A DNA stretch of 64,000 nt from Paraburkholderia silviterrae (GTDB lineage: Bacteria > Pseudomonadota > Gammaproteobacteria > Burkholderiales > Burkholderiaceae): the NCBI RefSeq assembly GCF_004353915.1, contig NZ_SMRP01000002.1, forward strand, positions 430,785 through 494,784. The letters are read 5' to 3'. Each line of letters begins with the position of its first letter. Within the stretch, counting starts at the first letter, position 1. Shown here in pieces: positions 27,431 through 36,960 of this stretch. The notes below the pieces were generated by a model. It was not told the DNA's origin, searched no databases, and saw only the letters and a list, made by a program, of their open reading frames with translations. Both the position numbers and the translations under genes were made by a program.

Positions 27431-27568
27431 GAGAGTGACGGCAAGAGCGGCGCACGCATGCGACGCGATCAGAACGAGTCCGCGCAATTCTTTTGGATCG
27501 CGTAGGGCTCTGCATGGGACCGGAGTAAGCGCTTTGCACTAACTCCGGTCGACAAGGAGACAACGCCC

Positions 27569-28645
27569 GTGACAACGCCCGTGACCGTAGGCGTGATCGC
27601 GAACCCCGCATCGGGACGCGACATCCGCCGTCTTACCACGCACGCCTCCGTCTTTCCGACGGCGGAAAAGGCCAACATGGTCGTGCGCCTGCTCGCGGGT
27701 CTCGGCGCGCTGGGCGTGGAGCGCGTGCTCACGCTGCGCGATCGCACCGGCGTGGCCGCGCTCGTGCTGCGCGCGCTCGAAACCCATGCCGCCGTAGCAC
27801 GCAACGAACGCTGGCCCGTGGTGGAGTTCGTCGATCTGCCGATCAGCGAGAGCGTGGCCGACACGCACGCTGGCGTCGCGCATATGGTTCGCGAGCAGGT
27901 CGCGCTGATCGCCGTGCTCGGCGGCGACGGCACGCATCGCGCCGTCGCTGCGCATTGCGGCGACACGCCGTTGCTCGCGCTGTCCACCGGCACCAACAAC
28001 GCCTTTCCCGAGTTGCGCGAAGCCACGGTCGCGGGCCTTGCGGGCGCGCTCGTCGCTACCGGCGCGGTGCCGGCCGAAACGGCCCTCGTGCGCAACAAGC
28101 GTCTCGTCGCGCGCTGTGTCGAGGGACCGGGTCGTGGACGCGAGGAGATCGCGCTGGTCGACATCTGCGTGTCGCGTCAGCCGTTCATCGGCGCCCGGGC
28201 TATTTCTGATAGTTCGGATATCGAATCATTGTTTCTGGCCTTTGCGCCGCCCGACGGCATTGGGCTCGCGTCGATCGGCGGCGCGTGGGCGCCAGTCGGG
28301 CGCGACGCCGCACACGGCCTGCACATGACGTTTGCGCATGCGTCCACGCGAGGCGGGGAGGGCGAAGGCGTGCCGCTCATCGCGCCCATCGCGCCGGGGC
28401 GCATCGAGCGCTTGACGATGCGCACTTGCCAGCGCCTCGAAGTGGGCATGGCGCTGCCGCTCGACGCCGATCACGGCACGCTCGCCTTCGACGGCGAGCG
28501 CGAGATCGAGCCGGCGCGCGGCGACCGCTACGAAATCGCGCTCGACTGGGCCGGGCCGCTGACCGTCGATGTCGCGCGCACGTTGCGCTACGCGGCCTCG
28601 CATCAGCTGTTGCGCCAGGCGGCGTATGCCGCAGCGCCTCAATAA
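27569..28645 (+). CDS. acoX: AcoX, NAD kinase-like protein of the acetoin operon
   Basis: A 358-residue protein of the ATP-NAD kinase superfamily. IGVIANPASGRD-type start (VGVIANPASGRDIRR) and the nucleotide-binding IAVLGGDGTHRAV and LSTGTNNAF motifs are clear. AcoX is the usual first gene of aco operons in Cupriavidus, Pseudomonas and Burkholderia; its biochemical role in acetoin degradation is not settled. The start is a GTG at 27569 with AAGGAGA eight bases upstream. It is followed by acoA after 118 bases. Confidence 0.92.
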   Translation: MTTPVTVGVIANPASGRDIRRLTTHASVFPTAEKANMVVRLLAGLGALGVERVLTLRDRTGVAALVLRALETHAAVARNERWPVVEFVDLPISESVADTHAGVAHMVREQVALIAVLGGDGTHRAVAAHCGDTPLLALSTGTNNAFPELREATVAGLAGALVATGAVPAETALVRNKRLVARCVEGPGRGREEIALVDICVSRQPFIGARAISDSSDIESLFLAFAPPDGIGLASIGGAWAPVGRDAAHGLHMTFAHASTRGGEGEGVPLIAPIAPGRIERLTMRTCQRLEVGMALPLDADHGTLAFDGEREIEPARGDRYEIALDWAGPLTVDVARTLRYAASHQLLRQAAYAAAPQ

Positions 28646-28763
28646 GCCCGTTTCGCTGAATGCTGTCCAACTTCCCTCGAGAAAGGAGCCATTTCACCCA
28701 GGCAGTCATACCGGTAGCAGCGGAGCAGCAGGCATCACCAGCGTCTATACACAGGAGACAACC

Positions 28764-29741
28764 ATGTCTGTCACGTTGAACAAGGAGCAGTTGCTCGCGG
28801 CGTATCGCTCGATGCGCACGATCCGCGAGTTCGAGGAGCGCTTGCACGTCGAATTCGCGACCGGCGATATTCCGGGCTTCGTGCATTTGTATGCGGGAGA
28901 GGAGGCATCCGCGGTCGGCACCATGAGCCATCTGAACGACAACGATTACGTTGCCACCACGCACCGCGGCCACGGCCATTGCATTGCGAAGGGCGTGGAC
29001 GTGCGCGAGATGATGGCCGAGATCTATGGCCGCGCCACGGGCTCGTGCCGCGGCAAGGGCGGCTCGATGCATATCGCCGACCTCGCGAAGGGGATGCTGG
29101 GCGCGAACGGCATCGTCGGCGCGGGCGGTCCGCTCACGTGCGGCGCGGCGCTCGCCGCCAGGCAAAAGAAGACAGGCGGCGTGGGCGTGTGCTTCTTCGG
29201 CGACGGCGCGTCGAACCAGGGCGTGATCTTCGAGTCGATGAATCTCGCTTCGGTGTGGCGCCTGCCCGTGATCTTCGTCGCGGAGAACAACGGCTACGCG
29301 GAAGCGACGTCGTCCACGTGGTCGGTCGCGGCCGACAACATCGCCGACCGCGCCAACGGCTTCGGCATGCCGGGCGTGATCGTCGACGGTTTCGACTTTT
29401 TCGCTGTGTACGAGGCGCTCGGCGAAGCGATTGCTCGCGCGCGCAACGGCGGCGGCCCGACGCTCGTGGAAATGAAGCTTTCGCGCTATTTCGGCCACTT
29501 CGAGGGCGATGCGCAGACCTATCGCGCGCCCGGCGAGGTGCAGAAGCTGCGCGAGGAAAAGGACTGCCTCAAGCGCTTCGAAGAGCGCGTGGTGCGCGCG
29601 GAGCTTGCGAGCGCCGATGACTTGCGCAAGGTGGACGCCGAGGTGAAGGCTCTGATCGACGATGCGGTGGCGAAGGCGTTGGCCGCGCCGTTGCCCGCAC
29701 CCGAGGCGCTGCTCACCGACGTGTACGTGTCGTATCCCTGA
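28764..29741 (+). CDS. acoA: Acetoin dehydrogenase E1 component, alpha subunit
   Basis: A 325-residue thiamine-diphosphate enzyme subunit. It contains the E1-alpha HRGHGHCIAKG and GRATGSCRGKGGSMH segments and the ThDP motif, which starts GDGASNQG and ends at VAENNGY. With AcoB it cleaves acetoin to acetaldehyde and a bound acetyl unit that is passed to the lipoyl domain of AcoC. The start is the ATG at 28764 with AGGAGA upstream. Confidence 0.96.
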   Translation: MSVTLNKEQLLAAYRSMRTIREFEERLHVEFATGDIPGFVHLYAGEEASAVGTMSHLNDNDYVATTHRGHGHCIAKGVDVREMMAEIYGRATGSCRGKGGSMHIADLAKGMLGANGIVGAGGPLTCGAALAARQKKTGGVGVCFFGDGASNQGVIFESMNLASVWRLPVIFVAENNGYAEATSSTWSVAADNIADRANGFGMPGVIVDGFDFFAVYEALGEAIARARNGGGPTLVEMKLSRYFGHFEGDAQTYRAPGEVQKLREEKDCLKRFEERVVRAELASADDLRKVDAEVKALIDDAVAKALAAPLPAPEALLTDVYVSYP

Positions 29742-29787
29742 GCGCGGCACGCCCAGGTCATCAGGATTCCAGATCAAGGAGACGGAA

Positions 29788-30792
29788 ATGGCACGGAAAA
29801 TCACCTATTCTCAGGCGATCAACGAAGCGCTCGCGCAAGAGATGGCGCGTGACGAGAGCGTGATCGTGATGGGCGAGGACAATGCGGGCGGCGCGGGCTC
29901 GCCCGGCGAGCAGGACGCCTGGGGCGGCGTGCTCGGCGTGACGAAGGGCCTCTATGGCAAGTTTCCGGGGCGCGTGCTCGATACGCCGCTCTCGGAGGGC
30001 GGCTTCATCGGCGCGGCGGTGGGCGCGGCGGCGTGCGGCATGCGGCCGGTGGCGGAGCTGATGTTCATCGACTTCATGGGCGTGTGCTTCGACCAGATCT
30101 TCAATCAGGCGGCGAAGTTCCGCTACATGTTCGGCGGCAAGGCGGTCACGCCGGTCGTGATCCGCACGATGTACGGCGCGGGACTGCGCGCGGCGGCACA
30201 GCACTCGCAAATGCTCACGTCGCTCTTCACGCATATCCCGGGCCTCAAGGTCGTGTGCCCGGCCACGCCTTATGACGCGAAGGGCCTCATGATCGAGGCG
30301 ATCCGCGACAACGACCCCGTGATCTTCTGCGAGCACAAGCTGCTTTACACGATGGAGGGCGACGTGCCCGAGGAGTCGTATTCGATCCCGTTCGGCGAGG
30401 CGAACATCACGCGCGACGGCGACGACGTCACCATCGTCACCTACGGGCGCATGGTCCACTACGCGCTCGACGCGGCGCAGCAACTCGCGAAGGACGGTAT
30501 CGAAGCCGATGTGATCGACCTGCGCACGACCTCGCCGCTCGACGAGGAGACCATCCTGGAGAGCGCGCGCCGCACGGGCCGCGTCGTGGTGGTGGACGAG
30601 GCGAACCCGCGTTGCTCGATCGCGACCGATATCGCGGCGCTCGTGGCGCAAAAGGCGTTTCGCGATTTGAAGGCGCCAGTCGGCATGGTGACCGCGCCGC
30701 ACACGCCGGTGCCGTTCGCGGCCTCGCTCGAAGACCTTTATATCCCGTCGGCGCAGCAGATCGCCGATGCCGCGCGCGCAGCAAGGAGCTGA
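29788..30792 (+). CDS. acoB: Acetoin dehydrogenase E1 component, beta subunit
   Basis: A 334-residue transketolase-like subunit. ITYSQAINEALAQEMARDESVIVMGED, DTPLSEGGFIGAAVGAA and the C-terminal domain IDLRTTSPLDEETI match E1-beta proteins of the 2-oxo acid/acetoin dehydrogenase family. It pairs with AcoA to form the alpha2beta2 E1. The start is the ATG at 29788, preceded by AAGGAGA. The acoC start lies four bases after its stop. Confidence 0.96.
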   Translation: MARKITYSQAINEALAQEMARDESVIVMGEDNAGGAGSPGEQDAWGGVLGVTKGLYGKFPGRVLDTPLSEGGFIGAAVGAAACGMRPVAELMFIDFMGVCFDQIFNQAAKFRYMFGGKAVTPVVIRTMYGAGLRAAAQHSQMLTSLFTHIPGLKVVCPATPYDAKGLMIEAIRDNDPVIFCEHKLLYTMEGDVPEESYSIPFGEANITRDGDDVTIVTYGRMVHYALDAAQQLAKDGIEADVIDLRTTSPLDEETILESARRTGRVVVVDEANPRCSIATDIAALVAQKAFRDLKAPVGMVTAPHTPVPFAASLEDLYIPSAQQIADAARAARS

Positions 30793-30796
30793 AGTC

Positions 30797-31918
30797 ATGC
30801 CGATTCACATGATCACGATGCCCAAATGGGGCCTTTCGATGGAGCAGGGCCAGGTGAACGGCTGGCTCAAGTCGCTGGGCGAGAAGGTTTCCAAGGGGGA
30901 GGAACTGCTCGACGTCGAGTCCGACAAGATCGCATCGGGCGTCGAGTGCGCGTTCGAGGGCGTGTTGCGGCGGCAGATTGCGCAGGAGGGCGATACGCTG
31001 CCGGTAGGTGCGCTGCTCGGTGTGGTCGCCAGCGTAGAAGATTCGGACGCCGAAATAGACGCGGCAGTGGCCGAATTCCAGCGCGATTTCGTGCCCGCTA
31101 AAGCCGGCGAAGCCGATGCCGGCCCGCAGCCCGAGAAGGCTCAGATCGGCGGACGCACGCTGCGCTATCTGAAGCTCGGCGAGGGCGATGCAACGCCCGT
31201 CGTGCTGATTCACGGCTTCGGCGGCGATCTCAACAACTGGCTCTTCAATCACGCCGATCTCGCCGCGGGGCGCACCGTTTGGGCGCTCGATCTGCCGGGA
31301 CACGGCGAATCGGGCAAGGCCGTGGAGAGCGGCGCGCTCGATGAGCTCGCGCAGAGCGTCATCGATTTTCTCGACGCGCAGCAGATCGAGCGCGCGCATC
31401 TCGTCGGGCATTCGCTGGGTGGCGCGGTCTCGATGGCGGTGGCCGAGCGCGTGCCCACGCGCGTCGCTTCGCTTTCGCTGATCGCCAGTGCGGGGCTCGG
31501 CGATGAAATCGACGGCGCGTATATCGAAGGCTTTGTCGCGGCCGCGAACCGCAACGCGCTCAAGCCCCATGTGACGAAGCTGTTCGCCGATCCCGCGCTC
31601 GTCACGCGTCAGCTCGTGGAAGACCTCGTGAAGTACAAGCGGCTCGAAGGGGTGCAGGACGCGCTCAGGAAGATCTCAGCGCAGGCCTTCGAGGGCGGCG
31701 CGCAGCGACGCGTGTTCCGCGACCGGCTTTCGACGCTCGCACCGAAGGTGCTCGTGATCTGGGGCGAGGCCGACCAGATCATTCCGGTAAAGCATGCGCA
31801 AGGTTTGTCGCCAGCGGTGCGCGTCGAGGTGATCGCCGGCAAGGGGCACATGGTGCAGATGGAGGCCGCCGCCGAGGTCAATCGCCTGCTCAAGGCCTTC
31901 TTCGAAGCGGGAGGCTGA
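30797..31918 (+). CDS. acoC: Acetoin dehydrogenase E2 component, lipoyl/alpha-beta-hydrolase type
   Basis: A 373-residue protein with two modules. Residues 1-78 form a lipoyl domain; the lipoylated lysine is K44 in [11 protein letters not shown]. Residues from about 130 are an alpha/beta hydrolase: oxyanion loop [12 protein letters not shown], nucleophile elbow VGHSLGGA, Asp in IWGEADQII and His in AGKGHMVQ. It lacks the usual catalytic domain and E3-binding domain of E2 proteins; this compact hydrolase-type E2 is known from acetoin systems. It acetylates CoA with the acetyl group from E1. The start is the ATG at 30797. Confidence 0.94.
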   Translation: MPIHMITMPKWGLSMEQGQVNGWLKSLGEKVSKGEELLDVESDKIASGVECAFEGVLRRQIAQEGDTLPVGALLGVVASVEDSDAEIDAAVAEFQRDFVPAKAGEADAGPQPEKAQIGGRTLRYLKLGEGDATPVVLIHGFGGDLNNWLFNHADLAAGRTVWALDLPGHGESGKAVESGALDELAQSVIDFLDAQQIERAHLVGHSLGGAVSMAVAERVPTRVASLSLIASAGLGDEIDGAYIEGFVAAANRNALKPHVTKLFADPALVTRQLVEDLVKYKRLEGVQDALRKISAQAFEGGAQRRVFRDRLSTLAPKVLVIWGEADQIIPVKHAQGLSPAVRVEVIAGKGHMVQMEAAAEVNRLLKAFFEAGG

Positions 31919-31920
31919 AT

Positions 31921-32955
31921 ATGGACGCCGTCACGGTTGATTCGGCGTTGCCGGGAGCCGCAACGCGGGGCGCGCCGGGCGGCGCCTCATCGGGTGACAC
32001 GGCGCTCGGCCAGCACGGCCTGCGCAGCCGCGAGAAGCTCGCGCGCATTCCCGTGAAGATCGTGCCGGCGGACGAGGGCGCGGCGCTGCCCAAACCGCCC
32101 TGGCTGCGCGCGCGTCCGCTCATGAGCACGACCGTCGCCGGGGTGGCTGCCGTGCTGCGCGAACACCGGCTGCATTCGGTGTGCGAGGAGGCGATGTGCC
32201 CGAACATCGGCGAGTGTTTCGCGCAGCGCACGGCCACCTTCATGATCATGGGCGGGCTGTGCACGCGTCGCTGTCCGTTCTGCGACGTCGCGCACGGACG
32301 GCCTGCGCCGCTCGACGAAGACGAGCCCGCGCACCTCGCTGAGGCCGTCGCGGCGCTCGGCCTGCGCCATGTCGTGATTACCTCGGTCGACCGCGACGAT
32401 CTGCGCGACGGCGGTGCGGCGCACTTCGCGCGCTGCATCGCCAGCGTGCGCGAGCGCGTGCCCGGCATCGGCGTGGAGGTGCTGACGCCGGACTTTCGCG
32501 GGCGTATCGACCGCGCGCTCGACGCGCTCTCGGTGGCCTGGCCCGACGTGTTCAATCACAACGTCGAGACCGTGCCGTCGCTCTACCGGGCGGCGCGGCC
32601 GGGCGCCGACTATCGCGGCTCGCTCGCGCTGCTCGCGCGCGCAAAGGCCGCGCATGGGGCGCTCGTCACGAAGTCGGGATTGATGGTGGGGCTAGGCGAG
32701 ACCGATGCGCAATTGCTCGAGACGATGCGCGATCTGCGCGAGCACGACGTGCAAGTGCTGACGATCGGGCAGTACCTCGCGCCGTCGCGCTATCACTTGC
32801 CGGTGCGCCGCTACATGCATCCGGACGAGTTTGCGGCGCTGCGCGAGGCGGGGCTCGCCATGGGATTCAGCGAAGTGGTGGCCGGGCCGCTCGTGCGCTC
32901 CTCGTATCACGCGGCGCAGACCGTGGAGGCTGCACGGCATCACGAGCCGGCATGA
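31921..32955 (+). CDS. lipA: Lipoyl synthase, operon-borne paralogue
   Basis: A 344-residue radical-SAM enzyme. Both Fe-S clusters are visible: the auxiliary cluster motif [12 protein letters not shown] and the radical SAM motif [19 protein letters not shown] is also typical. It inserts sulfur into octanoyl domains to make lipoate. It starts two bases after acoC and therefore belongs to the operon, presumably supplying lipoate for K44 of AcoC. A housekeeping lipA is expected elsewhere, which cannot be verified here. Confidence 0.95.
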   Translation: MDAVTVDSALPGAATRGAPGGASSGDTALGQHGLRSREKLARIPVKIVPADEGAALPKPPWLRARPLMSTTVAGVAAVLREHRLHSVCEEAMCPNIGECFAQRTATFMIMGGLCTRRCPFCDVAHGRPAPLDEDEPAHLAEAVAALGLRHVVITSVDRDDLRDGGAAHFARCIASVRERVPGIGVEVLTPDFRGRIDRALDALSVAWPDVFNHNVETVPSLYRAARPGADYRGSLALLARAKAAHGALVTKSGLMVGLGETDAQLLETMRDLREHDVQVLTIGQYLAPSRYHLPVRRYMHPDEFAALREAGLAMGFSEVVAGPLVRSSYHAAQTVEAARHHEPA

Positions 32956-32987
32956 AGGCATCGGCCGTTTTGCAACTAACTGCCAGC

Positions 32988-33015
32988 CCTTGCGGCCACC
33001 TCAATGGCCGCAAGG
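32988..33015. terminator. Stem-loop between convergent lipA and MATE gene
   Basis: CCTTGCGGCCA (32988-32998) and TGGCCGCAAGG (33005-33015) form a perfect 11-bp stem with a 6-base loop. No U-tract follows on either strand, so it may act as a weak or factor-assisted terminator or only protect RNA ends. Confidence 0.5.
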
Positions 33016-33025
33016 CGGCGGTCCT

Positions 33026-34393
33026 TCATGCCTGCACGCGCAGATGCCGCGTGCTGACGCGCGACAGATAAATCGCGAGGCCGGCGCCGGCGATTGCGAG
33101 GCTCGTCGCATTGGCGATCCAGAAGCCGCGCGCGCCTGTCGCCCAGGCGGGCAGGGTGCCGAACACGTCGAAGCCGAGCGCATAGCCGCCGCCCAGGCCC
33201 ACGCCCCAGAGCGCGATGGCGTAAATCACGGTGGGCACCACGGCAACCTTGTAGGCGCGTAGCGCGAATGCCGTGGTGACCTGCAGCGCATCGAACACGT
33301 GATAGAGCGTGACGATTGCCACGAGCGGCATCGCTGCCACAGCGACGGCCGGATCGGGCGTATAGCCCTTGATCAGAAGTGGCCGCAGCACGAACACGAT
33401 CGCGCCGTAGCAGCACGCGATCGCGACCGCGGTCATCACACCGTGCCGCGCGAGCGTACGCGCTTCGGCGGGGCGCGCGCCGCCCAGCGCCTGCGCCACC
33501 AGTGTCGACGTTGCCACGCCAATCGAGAGCGGCGTCATATAGAGCACCGCGCCCAGATTCCCGGCGATCTGGTGGCCGGCGAGCGTCGTCGTTCCGAGGC
33601 GCGCGATGAAGATGGCCATGAAGGTGTACGAGGTGACTTCGATGAGGTACGAGAGCCCCATCGGAATGCCGAGCTTGAGCAGCTCCGCCTGGCGCTTCCA
33701 TTCGGGCCAGCAGAAGTGCTTGAAGATCTCGAACGGTGCGAACACTTCGACGCGCGTGAACGCGATGGCGGCGCACAGGGCGAGCGCCCAGTTGATCGAG
33801 GTACTGGCGAGCGCACAGCCCGGGCCGCCCAGCGGGGGTATGCCGAGGCCGCCGAAGATGAGCCAGGTGTTCAGCGGCACCTTGATCGCGAGCGCGGCCA
33901 CCTGCAGGAACATGACGAGGCGCGGCCGGCTCACGGCATTGGCGAGCGAGCTGTAGATGCGGAACGCGAGGCTCGCGGGCAGCCCGAACGAAAGCAGCCG
34001 CAGATAGGCGATGGTGCGCTCGTGCAGCGCCTCGGGCGCGCGGGCGAGGTCGAGCAGCGGGCCGGGGAAGTAAAGGATCGTGAAACCGATCACCATCAGC
34101 ACGAGCGCGAGCCAGAATGCCTGACGCACTTCGAGGCCGATCTCGATGTCCTTGCGTGCGCCGTAAAGCTGGGCCGCGACGGGCTGCAGCGCCGTGAGTA
34201 TCCCGGTCAGGCCGATATAAACCGACACGTAGATCGACGAACCGAGCCCGAGAGCCGCGAGATCGAGCGCCGAATAGCGGCCGACCATCGCGGTGTCGAT
34301 CACGCCGAATGCGATGATCGCGAGCTGACCGATCAGCACCGGCCAGGCGAGCGCGGCGATGCGCCGGATGTCGCCGAGGAAAGTCGTCGTCAC
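33026..34393 (-). CDS. MATE-family efflux transporter
   Basis: A 455-residue inner-membrane protein with 12 predicted hydrophobic segments, of the multidrug and toxic compound extrusion family. Typical pieces are ALAWPVLIGQLAIIAFGVIDTAMVGR in helix 1, GLTGILTALQPVAAQLYGA, and ATSTLVAQALGG in the second half. Such proteins export cationic compounds in exchange for Na+ or H+. The start is a GTG (complement 34391-34393). It follows the glycosyltransferase gene by 7 bases on the same strand, so they are probably cotranscribed, although a functional link is not evident. Confidence 0.92.
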   Translation of the reverse strand: MTTTFLGDIRRIAALAWPVLIGQLAIIAFGVIDTAMVGRYSALDLAALGLGSSIYVSVYIGLTGILTALQPVAAQLYGARKDIEIGLEVRQAFWLALVLMVIGFTILYFPGPLLDLARAPEALHERTIAYLRLLSFGLPASLAFRIYSSLANAVSRPRLVMFLQVAALAIKVPLNTWLIFGGLGIPPLGGPGCALASTSINWALALCAAIAFTRVEVFAPFEIFKHFCWPEWKRQAELLKLGIPMGLSYLIEVTSYTFMAIFIARLGTTTLAGHQIAGNLGAVLYMTPLSIGVATSTLVAQALGGARPAEARTLARHGVMTAVAIACCYGAIVFVLRPLLIKGYTPDPAVAVAAMPLVAIVTLYHVFDALQVTTAFALRAYKVAVVPTVIYAIALWGVGLGGGYALGFDVFGTLPAWATGARGFWIANATSLAIAGAGLAIYLSRVSTRHLRVQA

Positions 34394-34400
34394 CGGAGCC

Positions 34401-36155
34401 TCAGTCCGGGCGCTTGCGCCAGATGTGCTTCTTCAGTGGCAGCTGCGGGCGATCGATACGCACGTACAGGCGGAAGCGTTCGTCGCGGTCGGCGGCGCGG
34501 CGGCCTTCCCAGACGAGTTTCCACTCGAAGTTCGACATCGAGCTCGGCTCGCCGTAGTCGTGCGTATCCTGGCGCAGGATCACGTCGCAGTCGTCGTCGA
34601 ACGAGAAGTGCATCTTGCCAAAGTACGCGAAGGTGGCGATCTGCGCATCGCCGAGGCGCACGGGCGAAATGCACTGATAGTCGGCGGGCAGGTGCGCGGC
34701 GATTTGCTGTGCGACGTCCTTGTAGGTCCGGCTGTAATTGACGACCGGCAGCCAGAGCGTCATCAGCAGCACCCACATGAGCGTAGTGCCGCCGCTCGAG
34801 AGCACGACGCTGCGCCAGAGCACCTTCGGGTGCCGTGCGATGCGCCACTGCGCGAGCACGATCCAGCACACGGTGACGGCCACCGCGCACACGAACGAGA
34901 GAATCTTGAATTGCGGCGCGAAGCCGGGCGCGAGGCGCGCGAGATTGCGCGCGAGCGGCGCCGGGAAGCCGGTCATGCCCGCGAGCCAGACGAGCCAGAC
35001 GAAGGTGCCGAGGATCGTGAAGCTCAGCACAGCGAACCAGTCGATCGCGTTGATCGCGCCGCGCTTGAGCGTGGGCAGCGCAAAGGTCGCGAGCACCGAG
35101 AGCGCGGGCAGCACGAGCATGAAGAGCAGGTTTGTTTCGTGGCTCTGCACGACCACGAGGATCAAGAGCGGCACGATGACCGAAAGCGGAATCGCAATGT
35201 GCGGCGCGCGGCGCAGTCCCGCCCAGCTCACCCACGCCCAGATCGCGAGCGGCCAGGCCGGCCAGGTGAAGAGCGGCAGGTTCTTCGCGGCATAGCGCAG
35301 CACCGTGCCCGGGGGGCCGGCGAACGCATTGACGCTGGTGCGCGCCCACTGGTTGAGGAACCACACGGCATCGGTGGGATAGAGGTGCAGCGCGTAGAGC
35401 GGCCAGGAGAGCGCGACCACGAGCACCACCGGCAGGCCGGCCACGAGAAGCCAGCGTGAGCGCGTCTCGGGCGCAACGGCGAGCATGACGAGCGTGCCGA
35501 TGAGCAGCGCCCCCACCAGCACGGGCCCGCTCGAGAGCATCACGACGCCGAGCGCGAGACCCCACCAGAGCGCGCCCTGGATGGGCTTGTCGATGGCGCG
35601 CACGAGGCCGTACACGAGCATCGCGATACCAACGAACTGCATCAACTGCGGCGTGGTTTCGTGACCGCGCTCGGCAAGGCCGAAACAGGCAAGCAGGACG
35701 AGCAGGGCGCCGTCGCCGAGCGTGCGGCCGTAGTCGCGCGGCTCGGGCTCGCCGCCAAAGGCGTATTTGAACGGCTGCACTTCCGGACGCCGGCCGAGCA
35801 GATAGGCGCTATACCAGACGAAGGCGCAGGCGCAGCAGAACAGCACGCCGGTGGCGACGCGCGAGGCGTTGCTCGCATCCAGCCAGGGTGCGAAAAGACG
35901 AATGCACAGGGCGCCGAGCCAGTAGCCGAGCGGGCCGTTCGCTGTCACGTATTTGCCGACGAGGTTCGGCAGCAGCCAGTCGTGCGTGGTGCCGCCCGCC
36001 ATCGTCCACATCACGCCGAAGCCCGCTGCATCCTCGTTCTTCCACGGGTCGCGGCCAAACAGGCCGAACGAAGCGAAGACGATACAGAGGGTCAGCAGCA
36101 GCGAGCGCGGCAAGGCGCTAGTGGCGGAGGCGGTCAGGCGAATGGCAGGCTTCAT
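34401..36155 (-). CDS. PMT/GT39-like membrane glycosyltransferase
   Basis: A 584-residue polytopic membrane protein. The first extracytoplasmic loop carries GRDPWKNEDAAGFGVMW, in which an acidic residue takes the place of the catalytic Asp/Glu in ArnT and protein mannosyltransferases, and KYVTANGPLGYWLGA follows as in that superfamily. About 12 more hydrophobic segments lead to a soluble C-terminal part with the charged end PLKKHIWRKRPD. It is a second ArnT-like enzyme in the window, but diverged; donor and acceptor are unknown. Start is the ATG at 36153-36155. Confidence 0.8.
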   Translation of the reverse strand: MKPAIRLTASATSALPRSLLLTLCIVFASFGLFGRDPWKNEDAAGFGVMWTMAGGTTHDWLLPNLVGKYVTANGPLGYWLGALCIRLFAPWLDASNASRVATGVLFCCACAFVWYSAYLLGRRPEVQPFKYAFGGEPEPRDYGRTLGDGALLVLLACFGLAERGHETTPQLMQFVGIAMLVYGLVRAIDKPIQGALWWGLALGVVMLSSGPVLVGALLIGTLVMLAVAPETRSRWLLVAGLPVVLVVALSWPLYALHLYPTDAVWFLNQWARTSVNAFAGPPGTVLRYAAKNLPLFTWPAWPLAIWAWVSWAGLRRAPHIAIPLSVIVPLLILVVVQSHETNLLFMLVLPALSVLATFALPTLKRGAINAIDWFAVLSFTILGTFVWLVWLAGMTGFPAPLARNLARLAPGFAPQFKILSFVCAVAVTVCWIVLAQWRIARHPKVLWRSVVLSSGGTTLMWVLLMTLWLPVVNYSRTYKDVAQQIAAHLPADYQCISPVRLGDAQIATFAYFGKMHFSFDDDCDVILRQDTHDYGEPSSMSNFEWKLVWEGRRAADRDERFRLYVRIDRPQLPLKKHIWRKRPD

Positions 36156-36514
36156 GCAGTGTGAAGGAATTCGGGTAAGCGGAGCGGGACGCGGCCGTTG
36201 CCTCGGGCAGTGGCGCGAAGGTTGTGGCACGATCGTCGTGCGCCGCCGGTCGGGAGCATCCGGCATTCTAGCTGGCTGCGCCAGCGCGCGTCACGGCGCA
36301 GGCTCGATGCCAATGCAAGGAAACGGATGAAACAACGTTGTCAAAATCGGGCGAGGACGAGGTTTCGTTGGGCTCGACAGGCGCAAAAAGCCTGGCGCCC
36401 ACGATTCCGGCAATAACGCGGACAACATTTCAGGCAACAAAAAAGGGCAGCGTACGCTGCCCTTTTTGTGCGGGACCGGCTGCGAGGCCGGTGCGCGAAG
36501 TTCGCTCCGAGAGC
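36156..36514. other. Spacer between GT39 gene and rpmE2
   Basis: A 359-base gap with no supported gene. It contains the bidirectional rpmE2 terminator at 36441-36467. The rest shows no recognised motif; it must include the promoter of the glycosyltransferase-MATE pair. Confidence 0.5.
36441..36467 (-). terminator. Intrinsic terminator of rpmE2
   Basis: GGGCAGCG-TA-CGCTGCCC (36445-36462) is a perfect palindromic stem flanked by A and T runs on both sides, so it can work in both directions. It lies about 50 bases after the rpmE2 stop. Confidence 0.85.
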
Positions 36515-36778
36515 TTACTTCGTGGCCTTGCCCGTGGCGCGCGCGCCGAACTTCTTGTTGAACTTCTCGACACGGCCTGCCGTGTCCATGATCTTTTGCG
36601 TGCCCGTGTAGAACGGATGCGATTCCGACGACACTTCGATCTTCGCGAGCGGGTAGGTCTTGCCGTTGAATTCGGCGGTTTCGCGCGTCTGGATGGTCGA
36701 GCGGGTCACGAACTTGAAGTCGTTCGACACGTCGATGAACAGGACTTCGCGGTAATTCGGGTGAATGCCTTCTTTCAT
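36515..36778 (-). CDS. rpmE2: Ribosomal protein bL31, type B
   Basis: An 87-residue large-subunit ribosomal protein. [21 protein letters not shown] and [27 protein letters not shown] identify L31. The zinc-binding cysteines of type A L31 are absent, which defines the type B (zinc-independent) paralogue. It has its own Shine-Dalgarno (AAGGAA) and terminator. Confidence 0.97.
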   Translation of the reverse strand: MKEGIHPNYREVLFIDVSNDFKFVTRSTIQTRETAEFNGKTYPLAKIEVSSESHPFYTGTQKIMDTAGRVEKFNKKFGARATGKATK

Positions 36779-36960
36779 GGTTATTCCTTAAATCTGGCGG
36801 TAGCCAACCCGCGTGCCCCGCTGCAGCAAGCAGTACAAGGCGCTTTTACCTAACAATTAGGCGCGAGCCACTTGCCCAAGGTCGAAAAACGGCGATTATG
36901 CCAGAAAATCAGCCGGTTGGCGAATTTTTGCTGCCCCATTTGCTTGCCCTTGCGGCGCCT

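Larger units (their letters stand above)
27058..27568. other. acoR-acoX divergent control region
   Basis: A 511-base gap without a supported gene. It holds the sigma-54 promoter (27414-27430), the perfect palindrome (27163-27180) and several GAGAC motifs. No convincing sigma-70 promoter for acoR was recognised. Confidence 0.6.
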
